From Mycolicibacterium porcinum (GTDB lineage Bacteria; Actinomycetota; Actinomycetes; Mycobacteriales; Mycobacteriaceae), in assembly GCA_001942045.1 (NCBI GenBank), contig MSTD01000080.1:1-13894 (forward strand): a stretch of 13,894 nt of DNA, in the 5' to 3' direction. Below the pieces are notes generated by a model. The model worked only from the letters and a program-made list of their open reading frames with translations. It did not search any database and was not told the origin of the DNA. Made by a program: the position numbers and the translations under genes. Positions 1 to 6,626 of this stretch are shown here, piece after piece; the stretch's first letter is position 1, and each line of letters opens with the position of its first letter.

Positions 1-703
1 GACTCTGCACCCCCTTGAGGTCCTCGACGATGCGGACCCGCTCGGTCAGCCAACCCCGCCCCAATGGCGAGTAGGGCACGATGCCGATGCCGAGCTCGCG
101 CGCGACCGGCACCGTATCCGCCTCGATATCCCTGGTGAACAGCGACCATTCGTTCTGGATCGCGGCGATCGGATGGACCGCGTGGGCGCGCCGCAGGGTC
201 TGCGGACCTGGCTCGGACAGGCCGATGTGGCGGACCTTGCCCGCCGCAACGAGTTCCGCCAATGCCCCGACGGTGTCTTCGATGGGTACCGCGGGATCGA
301 CGCGATGCTGGTAGTACAGATCTACGTGGTCGACGCCGAGACGCCGCAACGAGCCCTCGATCGCGGTGCGGACGTATTCGGGCCGGCCGTCCAGGGCACG
401 CGCGTCAGGGTTGGTGTCGCGATCCAGCGCGTTACCGAACTTGGTGGCGATCGTCAGCCCATCACGCCGGCCCCGGATCGCCTTGCCCAGCAGGATCTCG
501 CTGAACTCGGGGCCATACACGTCAGCGGTGTCGAACAACGTGACACCGAGATCGATCGCCTCTGCGACCAGCTCGGTCGCCTGCTTCTCATCCTCGGCCC
601 CGGCCGCGGTTCGAAAGCTCATGAACCCCAGCCCGATTGCGGATACCTCCGGCCCGTTATCGCCGAGCCGACGGTGCTCGATGTGCACTGGTGTGTCTGT
701 CAT
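1..703 (-). CDS. Aldo/keto reductase, 3' end outside the window
   Basis: NAD(P)H-dependent oxidoreductase of the aldo/keto reductase TIM-barrel superfamily, most like the AKR13/YajO-IolS type. The first 234 codons are present with no stop; about 100 residues of a normal 320-340 residue protein lie beyond base 1. The catalytic tetrad is visible: D58 (LFDTAD), Y63 (VYGP), K88 (ATKFG) and H133 (YYQHRVD). The strand motif HIGLSEP and the later YSPLGRG also fit the family. The ATG at 703 is preceded by a purine-rich AAGAAAGAAG ribosome site about 8 nt upstream. It starts 16 nt after the dioxygenase stop on the same strand, so the two are very probably co-transcribed and co-translated. The cytoplasmic substrate is unknown; the pairing suggests it acts on an aldehyde or ketone made by the dioxygenase, which is inference. 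Confidence 0.93.
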   Translation of the reverse strand, partial: MTDTPVHIEHRRLGDNGPEVSAIGLGFMSFRTAAGAEDEKQATELVAEAIDLGVTLFDTADVYGPEFSEILLGKAIRGRRDGLTIATKFGNALDRDTNPDARALDGRPEYVRTAIEGSLRRLGVDHVDLYYQHRVDPAVPIEDTVGALAELVAAGKVRHIGLSEPGPQTLRRAHAVHPIAAIQNEWSLFTRDIEADTVPVARELGIGIVPYSPLGRGWLTERVRIVEDLKGVQS

Positions 704-719
704 CGGTTGTCTTCTTTCT

Positions 720-1673
720 TCAGGATCCGAAGAACGGTTCACCGGAAACGGACTCGGAAACGCGTCCGTCGACACCTGTGGGGACATCCCCTTCCAAGGT
801 GACGCGATAGAGCACCCGCTCGTAGTCGAGGTGGCCGGCGTCGGCGATCGCCAGGTGCGCGGTGGCCCGGTTGTCCCAGAACGCGATGCTGCCCGGCGCC
901 CAACGGAACCGGACCGTGTACTCGGTGCGGGTCGCCTCGTCCCACAGCAGCTTGAGGATGGCCTCGCTCTGCGTCGGCGAGTAACCCCGGATCTCGCGGG
1001 CACCACGGGTGAAGCCCGGGCTGACGAACAGGGCGCGCTCCCCCGTGACCGGGTGCACCCGCACGGCAGGGTGATAGGTCACCAGGTTCGCCTCGCGCAC
1101 CTTGCGGTCCCGTTGGCTGCCGGCCACGGCGCGGGCGTTGAACTGGTGCTTGATGTCGAGTTTGTCGGCGAAGTCACGCAGGTCCTTGGGCAGGTTCTCG
1201 TATGCCGCAACAAGGTTGGTCCACGCCGTGTCACCACCGTAGGGCGGCAGGATGTGCGCCCGCAGAATCGACGCCGCGGGCGGATTGATCAGCGCGGTGA
1301 CGTCGGTGTGCCAGCTGTTGTCGTACGAGGTGCGCTTGCGGCCCAGTTGGCGCTCGTAGCGACGGCTGTCGATCGGCAGGATCTCGGGGAACCCCTCCGG
1401 CGGCTCCTCCTCGTGCGGATGGGCCGGGGTCACCTTGCCGAAGTTCCGGGCGAAGGCGATCTGCTCGGCGTGGCCGATCTCCTGGTCGCGGAAGAAGATC
1501 ACCTTGTAGGTGTGCAGAGCGTTACGGATCTCCTCCACGACACTGGCTTCCAGGCCGCCGCGCAGGTCGACACCGCGCACCTCGGCACCGATGTAGCCGG
1601 CCACGGGCACGATGTCCAGACCCGTGTCGGTGAGAGAAGTTGTTTCCCTGGCTTTTTCACTGAGGTCGGTCAT
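720..1673 (-). CDS. TauD-family Fe(II)/2-oxoglutarate-dependent dioxygenase
   Basis: A 317-residue non-heme iron oxygenase of the TauD/alkylsulfatase fold, which couples decarboxylation of 2-oxoglutarate to substrate hydroxylation, often with release of sulfite, sulfate or an aldehyde. The iron triad reads H122-x-D124 (NSWHTDVT) and H273 (FWDNRATAH). The 2-oxoglutarate-binding arginines are R286 and/or R290 (ERVLYRVTL), about two residues further from the distal His than in TauD or Rv3406. Length is slightly above the usual 280-300, with an extra N-terminal stretch of about 18 residues. The ATG at 1673 has a good AAGGAAG ribosome site about 8 nt upstream. It is the first gene of an operon with the aldo/keto reductase and is divergent from a LysR gene. 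The true substrate (alkyl sulfate, taurine, phenoxy acid or other) cannot be read from the sequence. Confidence 0.92.
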   Translation of the reverse strand: MTDLSEKARETTSLTDTGLDIVPVAGYIGAEVRGVDLRGGLEASVVEEIRNALHTYKVIFFRDQEIGHAEQIAFARNFGKVTPAHPHEEEPPEGFPEILPIDSRRYERQLGRKRTSYDNSWHTDVTALINPPAASILRAHILPPYGGDTAWTNLVAAYENLPKDLRDFADKLDIKHQFNARAVAGSQRDRKVREANLVTYHPAVRVHPVTGERALFVSPGFTRGAREIRGYSPTQSEAILKLLWDEATRTEYTVRFRWAPGSIAFWDNRATAHLAIADAGHLDYERVLYRVTLEGDVPTGVDGRVSESVSGEPFFGS

Positions 1674-1833
1674 GTGCTGACTTCCTTGTCTTGACTCGGC
1701 GTTGGGGCGGCGAGACGGTGGACCGGCCTCGCACTGGTCAGCGTCAGCGCCTGGGCCGCCGCGAACAACAGTCTTTGGCTACCGGAACCTTTCAGTGCGG
1801 CTTAATGTCCCAGTCGGTGCCTCGATGAAGCGA

Positions 1834-1854
1834 GAATTACAACCGCGGTGATTC
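1834..1854. promoter_or_regulatory. Candidate LysR operator dyad between divergent genes
   Basis: An interrupted inverted repeat, GAATTAC-N7-GTGATTC, with 6 of 7 arm positions matching. It lies in the 297-bp gap between the dioxygenase (start 1673) and the LysR gene (start 1971). LysR regulators usually bind such dyads between themselves and a divergent target. The classical T-N11-A core is not exact here, so the match to the LysR consensus is only moderate. The rest of the gap holds nothing else I can support. Confidence 0.35.
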
Positions 1855-1970
1855 CTGCCGCCGACACGTCACAAAGCCCTGTTCAGAGCACCGAACGTGG
1901 CAGCCATGGACCCTTGGCCCCTTCCACTCGCCGTCCCGGCGATGCGACGATCACCTGCGGGAGGTGCATG

Positions 1971-2903
1971 ATGCTGGACTTACGCAGGATGATGCTGTTG
2001 GCCGATCTGGCCGACCTCGGCTCGGTCACCGCGGTGGCCGAACATCGTAGTATCACGAGTTCTGCAGTCTCCCAACAACTTCGCGTGCTAGAAGAAGAAG
2101 CCGGGGCGGTGCTGTTCCGGCGGGACGGACGAACCCTCGGACTGACCCGCAGCGGCCAGGTGCTTGCCGAGCATGTGCGTCGGGTCCTGGCCGCGGTCGA
2201 CGAGGCGATGAGCGCGGTGGCCGAAACCCGGGACCGGGTGTCCGGTCAAGTCGCCATCGCCACGTTCAACATGGGGATTCCGACCCTGGCCGTTCCGCTG
2301 ATGCACCGGCTCAGCACCGAGGAGCCTGATCTCCGGGTACAGGTTCAGCAGGATACGAGCACGGCCGCGCTGCGATTGCTGCGACAGGGCGAGGTCGACA
2401 TCGCGATCACCTGCCAGTACGACTGCCTCGGGCCGGATTCCACCGGCGGCCTTACCACGGTGCCCTTGCTGTTCGAGCCCCTGGTGCTGCTGGCTCCCAC
2501 CCACTCGCACTTGAAAATCCGCAAACACGGTCTCGCTGCGCTGGCGGACGGATTCTGGGTGACCGGCCCGCAGAATTCCGGGCTGGGGATCGCCGTCATA
2601 CATGCCTGCGAAAACGCCGGTTTCACACCGCAGGTCAAGCATCGGCTGATCGGGGCGCAGAACATCTGCGAGTTGGCTGCGACCGAGATCGCGTCGGCCA
2701 TCGTGCCCCGGCTATCCGTGCCGGCCAACCTGGAAAGTCTGATCGTGCAAGGCCTCCCCCTCGGCGGCCGCACGATCAGTGCGGTGGTCCGAGCCGGCAG
2801 GCAACGCGATCCCAACATCGCGGTGATCCTGCGTACCTTGCAGGCGATCGCAGATCAGGCGTTGCCCGGGCAGCCCGAAAAACCCCTGGGCGTCGCATCA
2901 TGA
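1971..2903 (+). CDS. LysR-family transcriptional regulator
   Basis: A 310-residue LTTR. The N-terminal winged helix-turn-helix covers about residues 3-62 (LGSVTAVAEHRSITSSAVSQ, then LEEEAGAVLFRRDGR and LTRSGQ). It is followed by the linker helix and a periplasmic-binding-like effector domain from about residue 88, whose first strand reads GQVAIATFNMG. The frame is open further upstream, but the extra 40 residues lack family character. GGGAGG at 1959-1964 sits 3 nt before an ATG at 1968 and 6 nt before the ATG at 1971, which favours 1971. Codon 4 is TTA, rare in this GC-rich background. The gene diverges from the dioxygenase/aldo-keto reductase operon and probably controls it in response to a small molecule. 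Its stop lies 2 bp from the convergent P450 stop. Confidence 0.93.
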   Translation: MLDLRRMMLLADLADLGSVTAVAEHRSITSSAVSQQLRVLEEEAGAVLFRRDGRTLGLTRSGQVLAEHVRRVLAAVDEAMSAVAETRDRVSGQVAIATFNMGIPTLAVPLMHRLSTEEPDLRVQVQQDTSTAALRLLRQGEVDIAITCQYDCLGPDSTGGLTTVPLLFEPLVLLAPTHSHLKIRKHGLAALADGFWVTGPQNSGLGIAVIHACENAGFTPQVKHRLIGAQNICELAATEIASAIVPRLSVPANLESLIVQGLPLGGRTISAVVRAGRQRDPNIAVILRTLQAIADQALPGQPEKPLGVAS

Positions 2904-2905
2904 CG

Positions 2906-4201
2906 CTAGACAGTCCACGCAACCGGCAGATGTTTGACACCGTGCACGAATGCCGAACGCAGGATTGCCGGCTCATCTATCGCCACGATGTCGGGAACCT
3001 GGCGACGCAGTTCGTCGAACGCCACCCGGATCTCCCGGCGAGCGAGGTTGGCGCCCAGGCAGAAATGCACTCCCCCACCGCCGTATCCGACATGAGGATT
3101 GGGGTCTCGCGCCACATCGAATCGCCACGGGTCGGCAAAGGTCTGCTCGTCACGATTGGCCGAGTTGTACCACATCGAGACCTTGTCGCCCGCCTTCATC
3201 CGGACGCCGCCGCGCTCCACGTCCTGGGTCAGCGTGCGCCGCATGAAGATGATCGGTGACGCCCAACGCACGATCTCCTCGACGGCCGTCGGCGATACCG
3301 CGTCGAAGTCGTTCCACCACTTGGTCCGTTCATCTGGGTAGCGGCTCAGGGCCACCATGCCGTGGCTGATCGCGTTGCGGGTCGTATCGTTGCCCGCCGC
3401 CGTCAACAAGATGAAGAACGACGCGATCTCATTGGACGACAACCGTTCTCCGTCGACTTCGGCCTCGATGAGACTGGTCGTCAGGTCGTCGCCGGGATGC
3501 TCGCGGCGCTGTTCAGCCAAGGCGACACCGTAGCCGGCCAGTTCGGTGGCCACCTGCAGATAGTCGCCGAATTCTTCGGTGGACACCTCGTCGTCGCCGG
3601 CCCCCATGATGACCGAGGTCCAGTGGAAGAGCTTGGCGCGATCTTCTTCCGGGATGCCCATCATGTCGCAGATGATCTGCAGTGGCAGCGGAGAGGCCAC
3701 CTCCTCGACGAAGTCCGCGGTGCCGTCCGGATGTGCATCGACCATCTCCGCCACCAGGCGATGCGCCCGGTCCCGCACGCTCTGCTCGATTCGTGCGATC
3801 ACCTTTGGCGTGAAAGCCCGGTTGACGATGCACCGCAGCCGGGTGTGGCGGGGATCGTCCAGCGTGATCATCGATCCGAAGAATTCGGCGATCTCGGCCG
3901 GGACGTCATTGAGCGTTGTGCTGGTCGGGCTGGAACTGAACAGCTCGGGATGCCGACTGGCGAAGTGCACGTCGTCGTAACGGGTCAGCGCCCAGTGCCC
4001 GGCACCGCCGGGAAATCCGGCGAAATCGGCCACTCCGAAAAACGAGATGGGCGCGTCGCGACGGAGGGTGGCGAAGGCCCCGTCGCGCACCTCGTCGTCA
4101 CGCCCCCAGAAGTCGAGCGATCCGAGGTCGATGTCGGCAAGGGGCACCGACGGCGGCGCTGTGCCGTTGGTGCGGTGGGCGATGCCGGTGATCGTTGTCA
4201 T
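2906..4201 (-). CDS. cyp124: Cytochrome P450, CYP124 family (methyl-branched lipid omega-hydroxylase)
   Basis: A 431-residue P450. As I recall the M. tuberculosis CYP124A1 sequence, this aligns nearly end to end, for example ADIDLGSLDFW, DGAFATLRR, RAFTPKV, PLPLQIICDMMGIP, EVDGERLSS and GANLARREIRVAFDELRRQ. Visible P450 features are the I-helix oxygen-activation motif AGNDTT at 269-274, ExxR at E309-R312 and the heme loop GYGGGGVHFCLG with ligand C381. The usual Phe of the heme loop is Tyr here. CYP124 enzymes hydroxylate the terminal carbon of methyl-branched lipids, isoprenoids and cholestenone, using a ferredoxin and reductase not found in this window. The start at 4201 has a near-perfect GGGGAGGA site 5 nt upstream; the frame runs open to 4339 but that extension lacks family sequence. 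The deacetylase lies 118 bp upstream on the same strand. Confidence 0.95.
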   Translation of the reverse strand: MTTITGIAHRTNGTAPPSVPLADIDLGSLDFWGRDDEVRDGAFATLRRDAPISFFGVADFAGFPGGAGHWALTRYDDVHFASRHPELFSSSPTSTTLNDVPAEIAEFFGSMITLDDPRHTRLRCIVNRAFTPKVIARIEQSVRDRAHRLVAEMVDAHPDGTADFVEEVASPLPLQIICDMMGIPEEDRAKLFHWTSVIMGAGDDEVSTEEFGDYLQVATELAGYGVALAEQRREHPGDDLTTSLIEAEVDGERLSSNEIASFFILLTAAGNDTTRNAISHGMVALSRYPDERTKWWNDFDAVSPTAVEEIVRWASPIIFMRRTLTQDVERGGVRMKAGDKVSMWYNSANRDEQTFADPWRFDVARDPNPHVGYGGGGVHFCLGANLARREIRVAFDELRRQVPDIVAIDEPAILRSAFVHGVKHLPVAWTV

Positions 4202-4287
4202 CGTGGTCCTCCCCGCGGTCCCGCGACGCAAACCACCCATCATCGGCCTCGCCGCTCTACCCGCAGTGTGACACCCCGCACAGCCGC

Positions 4288-4305
4288 GGTCCAGCATTGT
4301 GGACC
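4288..4305. promoter_or_regulatory. Inverted repeat upstream of the P450 gene
   Basis: A perfect dyad, GGTCCA-N6-TGGACC, in the 118-bp gap between the deacetylase stop (4320) and the P450 start (4201). It has no T-run after it on either strand, so it does not look like an intrinsic terminator. Its 18-bp size fits an operator for a TetR-type or similar dimeric regulator. It does not match the KstR or KstR2 motifs as I know them. Confidence 0.35.
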
Positions 4306-4319
4306 CAATCGTGGTGCGG

Positions 4320-5189
4320 CTATTGGCGTTCGCAAGCACTCCGCCAGGTTGCCGCGATCTCGTCGCTGGTCGTCAACCACGCGTCAGGTTGCGCGGCAAG
4401 ATACTCCAGCACCTGGTCGAAATACTTGTGCCGGAAGGGCTGCCCGATCACGAACGGATGCAACGCCAGCGCCATCACCCGACCGCCGGTCGCCGAATCT
4501 GCCCGCAGCTGCTCGTACTGGTCGATCACCATCTGCACGAATTCCGCTCCGGTGAAACCTTTCCCGAAGATCAGCAGGTCGTTGAGTTCCACCGAGTACG
4601 GCACGCTGAGCATGCCCGGGACGGTCAGCGGGTAGGGCTGGTCATCGTTGGTCCAATCGAGGACGTAATGAAAACCGAGTTCGGCCAACAAATCCGGGGT
4701 GTGAGCGGTTTCGGTGAGACCCGGTCCCATCCAGCCGCGCGGACGCCGGCCGGTCGCCTCGGCGATCTCGTCGACGATCTCGGCGAGAAGCCGGCGCTCC
4801 TCGTCGACGGTGAATCCGGTGTGCAGAATCGAGTTGGTTCGCCCGTGCGCCAACCAGGTCCAGTCGCGTTCCACCCCGGCGGCCACGATCTGCGGATGGT
4901 GCTCGATGACGGCCGAGTTCAGCAGCACGCTGGGACGGATGCCGTGCCGGTCGAGCGCCTCGATGGTGCGCCAAATCCCCACTCGGGCGCCGTAATCGCG
5001 CCACCCGTAGTTGAGCGCGTCGGGGATCAGATCCGCGGTCCCCGGCCAGATACTGGTCGAGGGCCGATCGGCGAGGAAATGCTCGACGTTGAGCCCGAGG
5101 TACACCGCGACTCGCGCACCCCCGGGCCAATGGACCGGTGCGCGGTCGGTGATCGGGCTATAGGTGAAAGGCGGCTGGAACGTGGTCAT
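4320..5189 (-). CDS. Polysaccharide deacetylase-family (NodB/PuuE-like) protein
   Basis: A 289-residue carbohydrate esterase family 4-like protein of the PuuE/allantoinase-like branch. Family landmarks are the first strand VAVYLGLNVEHF (31-38), WRDYGARVGIWRTIEALDRHGI (63-84), the metal-site region WLAHGRTNS (112-120), RRPRGWMGPGLTET (148-161) and the late catalytic region LALHPFVIGQPFR (241-253). The first metal-binding pair of typical NodB proteins (Asp-Asp) is replaced by N34-V35-E36, as in PuuE-like members, so the substrate may be a small amide rather than a polysaccharide. There is no signal peptide, which suggests a cytoplasmic location. No clear ribosome site precedes the ATG at 5189, and a stretched promoter ends almost at the start codon, so the transcript may be leaderless. 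It diverges from a MerR gene that probably regulates it. Confidence 0.86.
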   Translation of the reverse strand: MTTFQPPFTYSPITDRAPVHWPGGARVAVYLGLNVEHFLADRPSTSIWPGTADLIPDALNYGWRDYGARVGIWRTIEALDRHGIRPSVLLNSAVIEHHPQIVAAGVERDWTWLAHGRTNSILHTGFTVDEERRLLAEIVDEIAEATGRRPRGWMGPGLTETAHTPDLLAELGFHYVLDWTNDDQPYPLTVPGMLSVPYSVELNDLLIFGKGFTGAEFVQMVIDQYEQLRADSATGGRVMALALHPFVIGQPFRHKYFDQVLEYLAAQPDAWLTTSDEIAATWRSACERQ

Positions 5190-5204
5190 GACGCACGGTA
5201 CGAG

Positions 5205-5220
5205 CTGACACCAGTGTCAG
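5205..5220. promoter_or_regulatory. Perfect MerR-type operator dyad
   Basis: Inverted repeat CTGACAC-CA-GTGTCAG, with 7-bp perfect arms. On the minus strand it directly follows a -35-like TTGACC (5226 to 5221) and is followed by a weak -10-like TACCGT (5200 to 5195), a spacer of about 20 bp. Over-long spacers with a central dyad are the hallmark of MerR-activated promoters. It would serve the deacetylase gene, whose ATG is at 5189, and also lies just upstream of the merR -10. Confidence 0.7.
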
Positions 5221-5236
5221 GGTCAAGTCGCACCGG

Positions 5237-5242
5237 TATAAC
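5237..5242 (+). promoter_or_regulatory. -10 box of a leaderless merR promoter
   Basis: TATAAC ends 6 nt before the ATG at 5249, so transcription should begin at or next to the start codon. No Shine-Dalgarno sequence is present, consistent with a leaderless mRNA, which is common in mycobacteria. The matching -35 position falls inside the dyad at 5205-5220, implying autoregulation. Confidence 0.6.
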
Positions 5243-5248
5243 TGGCAT

Positions 5249-5605
5249 ATGCGTATAGGCGAACTTGCCCGCCGCACCGGGGTCAGCCAGCGGTCGCTGC
5301 GCTACTACGAAGAGCAGGGCCTGTTGGCCTCCGACCGTACGCCCGGTGGGCAACGCGAGTATCCGGAGAAGGCGGTGGACCGGGTGATCCGCATCCAGGA
5401 GCTCTACGCCGCGGGGCTGCACAGCCGCACCATCTCGTCGCTGCTGCCCTGTATGCGCGACGCCGACGGCGGTCCGGCACCGCAGGCCACCCCCCGGCTG
5501 CTGACCGAGCTGTCCGCCGAACGTGACCGGATCGAGCAGGCCATCCGGGAGCTGGCGACCTCACGCGAGATTCTCGACGGCGTGATCGACGCCGCGTCGG
5601 GGTGA
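5249..5605 (+). CDS. MerR-family transcriptional regulator
   Basis: A 118-residue MerR protein. The N-terminal winged helix-turn-helix is canonical: MRIGELARRTGVSQRSLRYYEEQGLL (1-26), then RTPGGQREYPEKAVDRV (30-46). A helical region (47-65) leads into a short dimerisation coiled coil (84-113, LLTELSAERDRIEQAIRELATSREIL). There is no separate effector domain. A single cysteine, C68, in LLPCMRD is not enough for the metal-binding loops of CueR or ZntR, so a metal sensor is unlikely; a small organic or redox signal is more plausible but unproven. The start is fixed by the leaderless promoter and by the family N terminus. It probably controls itself and the divergent deacetylase through the dyad at 5205-5220. 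It ends 7 bp from the convergent DUF302 stop. Confidence 0.93.
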   Translation: MRIGELARRTGVSQRSLRYYEEQGLLASDRTPGGQREYPEKAVDRVIRIQELYAAGLHSRTISSLLPCMRDADGGPAPQATPRLLTELSAERDRIEQAIRELATSREILDGVIDAASG

Positions 5606-5612
5606 GGTTGCC

Positions 5613-6017
5613 CTAGAGGGTGTCGAGCGCCGCCTGCAGGCGCCGACCGACCTCGGCGGCGATTTCGGCCAGCGCGGGTTCATCGGTGACCTCGGCCATC
5701 AGGTTGGGGTTCATCGCCTCGACGACGACCACAGCATCGTCCTCGCGCCCGGTGCGCAGCACCACGTTGCACGGCAACAGCACGCCGATCGGCGGGAAAG
5801 CGTTGAGCGCTTGCTGGGCGAACTGAGGATTGCACGCACCAAGGATCAGGTAGTCCCCCACCTCGTCACCGGCGCCTCCGCCCAGTTTGGCGTTGAGGGT
5901 GGCCCTGATGTCGATCTCGGTCAGCACACCAAACCCCTGATCGGCCAGGGCTTCTCGCGTGCGGGCGACGGCCTCGTCGAACGGGCCCCTTGTGGTGGCC
6001 ACAAATGCGATGTCCAT
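5613..6017 (-). CDS. DUF302-domain protein
   Basis: A 134-residue cytoplasmic protein consisting of one DUF302 domain. The typical pattern is visible: an N-terminal strand then F-x-E-A-V-x-R-T-R-E-A-L-x-x-x-G-F-G-V-L-T-E-I (13-35), YLILGACNP (56-64), ALNAFPPIGVLLPCNVVL (70-87) and a helical C terminus. C62 and C83 are the family's conserved cysteines. Biochemical function is not established; the family often sits beside copper- or sulfur-stress genes and CsoR-like regulators. Here it faces a thioredoxin across a CsoR-like operator, which supports a thiol, persulfide or copper stress role (inference). The start at 6017 has GGAAGGA about 8 nt upstream. A -10-like TATTTA on the minus strand (6116 to 6111) adjoins the operator. 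Confidence 0.9.
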   Translation of the reverse strand: MDIAFVATTRGPFDEAVARTREALADQGFGVLTEIDIRATLNAKLGGGAGDEVGDYLILGACNPQFAQQALNAFPPIGVLLPCNVVLRTGREDDAVVVVEAMNPNLMAEVTDEPALAEIAAEVGRRLQAALDTL

Positions 6018-6113
6018 CTCGCGGTTCCTTCCGTCCCATACCCGGCGCGCGCGTCCTCCTCCACGCTACCCGCGGAGCCACCGCCAACAGGGCGGAACGA
6101 CGCCCTGGAATAA

Positions 6114-6129
6114 ATACCCCCAGGGGTAT
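6114..6129. promoter_or_regulatory. CsoR-family-like operator
   Basis: Perfect inverted repeat ATACCCC-CA-GGGGTAT, of the type bound by CsoR-family repressors (Cu(I) sensors and the persulfide sensor CstR). It sits between the divergent DUF302 gene (start 6017) and thioredoxin gene (start 6186). It touches candidate -10 boxes on both strands: TATTTA on the minus strand at 6111-6116 and TATGTT on the plus strand at 6127-6132. No CsoR-like gene is present in this window, so the regulator must be encoded elsewhere. Confidence 0.75.
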
Positions 6130-6185
6130 GTTATTGGTTCAGACAATTCGACTCGGCGACATCGACACCGGACAAGGAGAACATC

Positions 6186-6569
6186 ATGACTACCCGAAAC
6201 ATCGGCTACGCGGATTTCGAATCCACCATCCGAGACAACAACATCGTGCTCGTCGACTTCTGGGCTTCGTGGTGTGGCCCATGCCGGGCGTTCGCCCCGA
6301 TCTTCGAGCGGTCGGCAGCCAACCACCCAGAGATCGTGCATGCCAAGGTCGACACCGAGCAGGAAAACGAGTTGGCAGCGCTGATGGACATCAGATCCAT
6401 CCCCACCATCGCGGCGTTCCGCGAGGGAGTCCTGGTCTTCAGCCAACCCGGGGTTCTGCCGCCGGCGGCACTGGAGGATCTAATCTCCCAGGTCGCGGCA
6501 CTCGACATGGATCAGGTCCGGGCCACGATCGCGGCCCGGAAAGCCGAGAGTTCCAGCCGCGCGAGCTGA
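6186..6569 (+). CDS. Thioredoxin-fold protein with WCGPC active site
   Basis: A 127-residue cytoplasmic thioredoxin. The thioredoxin fold covers about residues 5-108, with the active site FWASWCGPC (C30 and C33), the cis-proline loop SIPT (P73), and a C-terminal helix extended by about 15 residues beyond classical thioredoxin. It should reduce protein or persulfide disulfides using a thioredoxin reductase that is not in this window. The ATG at 6186 has a strong AAGGAG site at 6174-6179. The 5' untranslated region starts from a predicted promoter overlapping the CsoR-like operator, so it is probably induced by copper or reactive sulfur rather than constitutive. A VTT membrane protein follows 57 bp downstream and may share the transcript. 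Confidence 0.93.
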   Translation: MTTRNIGYADFESTIRDNNIVLVDFWASWCGPCRAFAPIFERSAANHPEIVHAKVDTEQENELAALMDIRSIPTIAAFREGVLVFSQPGVLPPAALEDLISQVAALDMDQVRATIAARKAESSSRAS

Positions 6570-6626
6570 ACCATGTGACCGCGCCCGGCGATGACGTCAC
6601 GGCCGTGGGGAAGAATCGTGGCCGGA

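Noticed and set aside
366..1694. Long plus-strand open frame opposite the dioxygenase and aldo/keto reductase
   Set aside because: It is antisense to two genes with intact catalytic motifs, and its translation is low-complexity and family-free, as expected for GC-rich shadow frames.
3362..4555. Long plus-strand open frame of 397 codons opposite the P450
   Set aside because: It runs across the P450, an intergenic gap and the start of the deacetylase antisense, with no recognisable domain or ribosome site.
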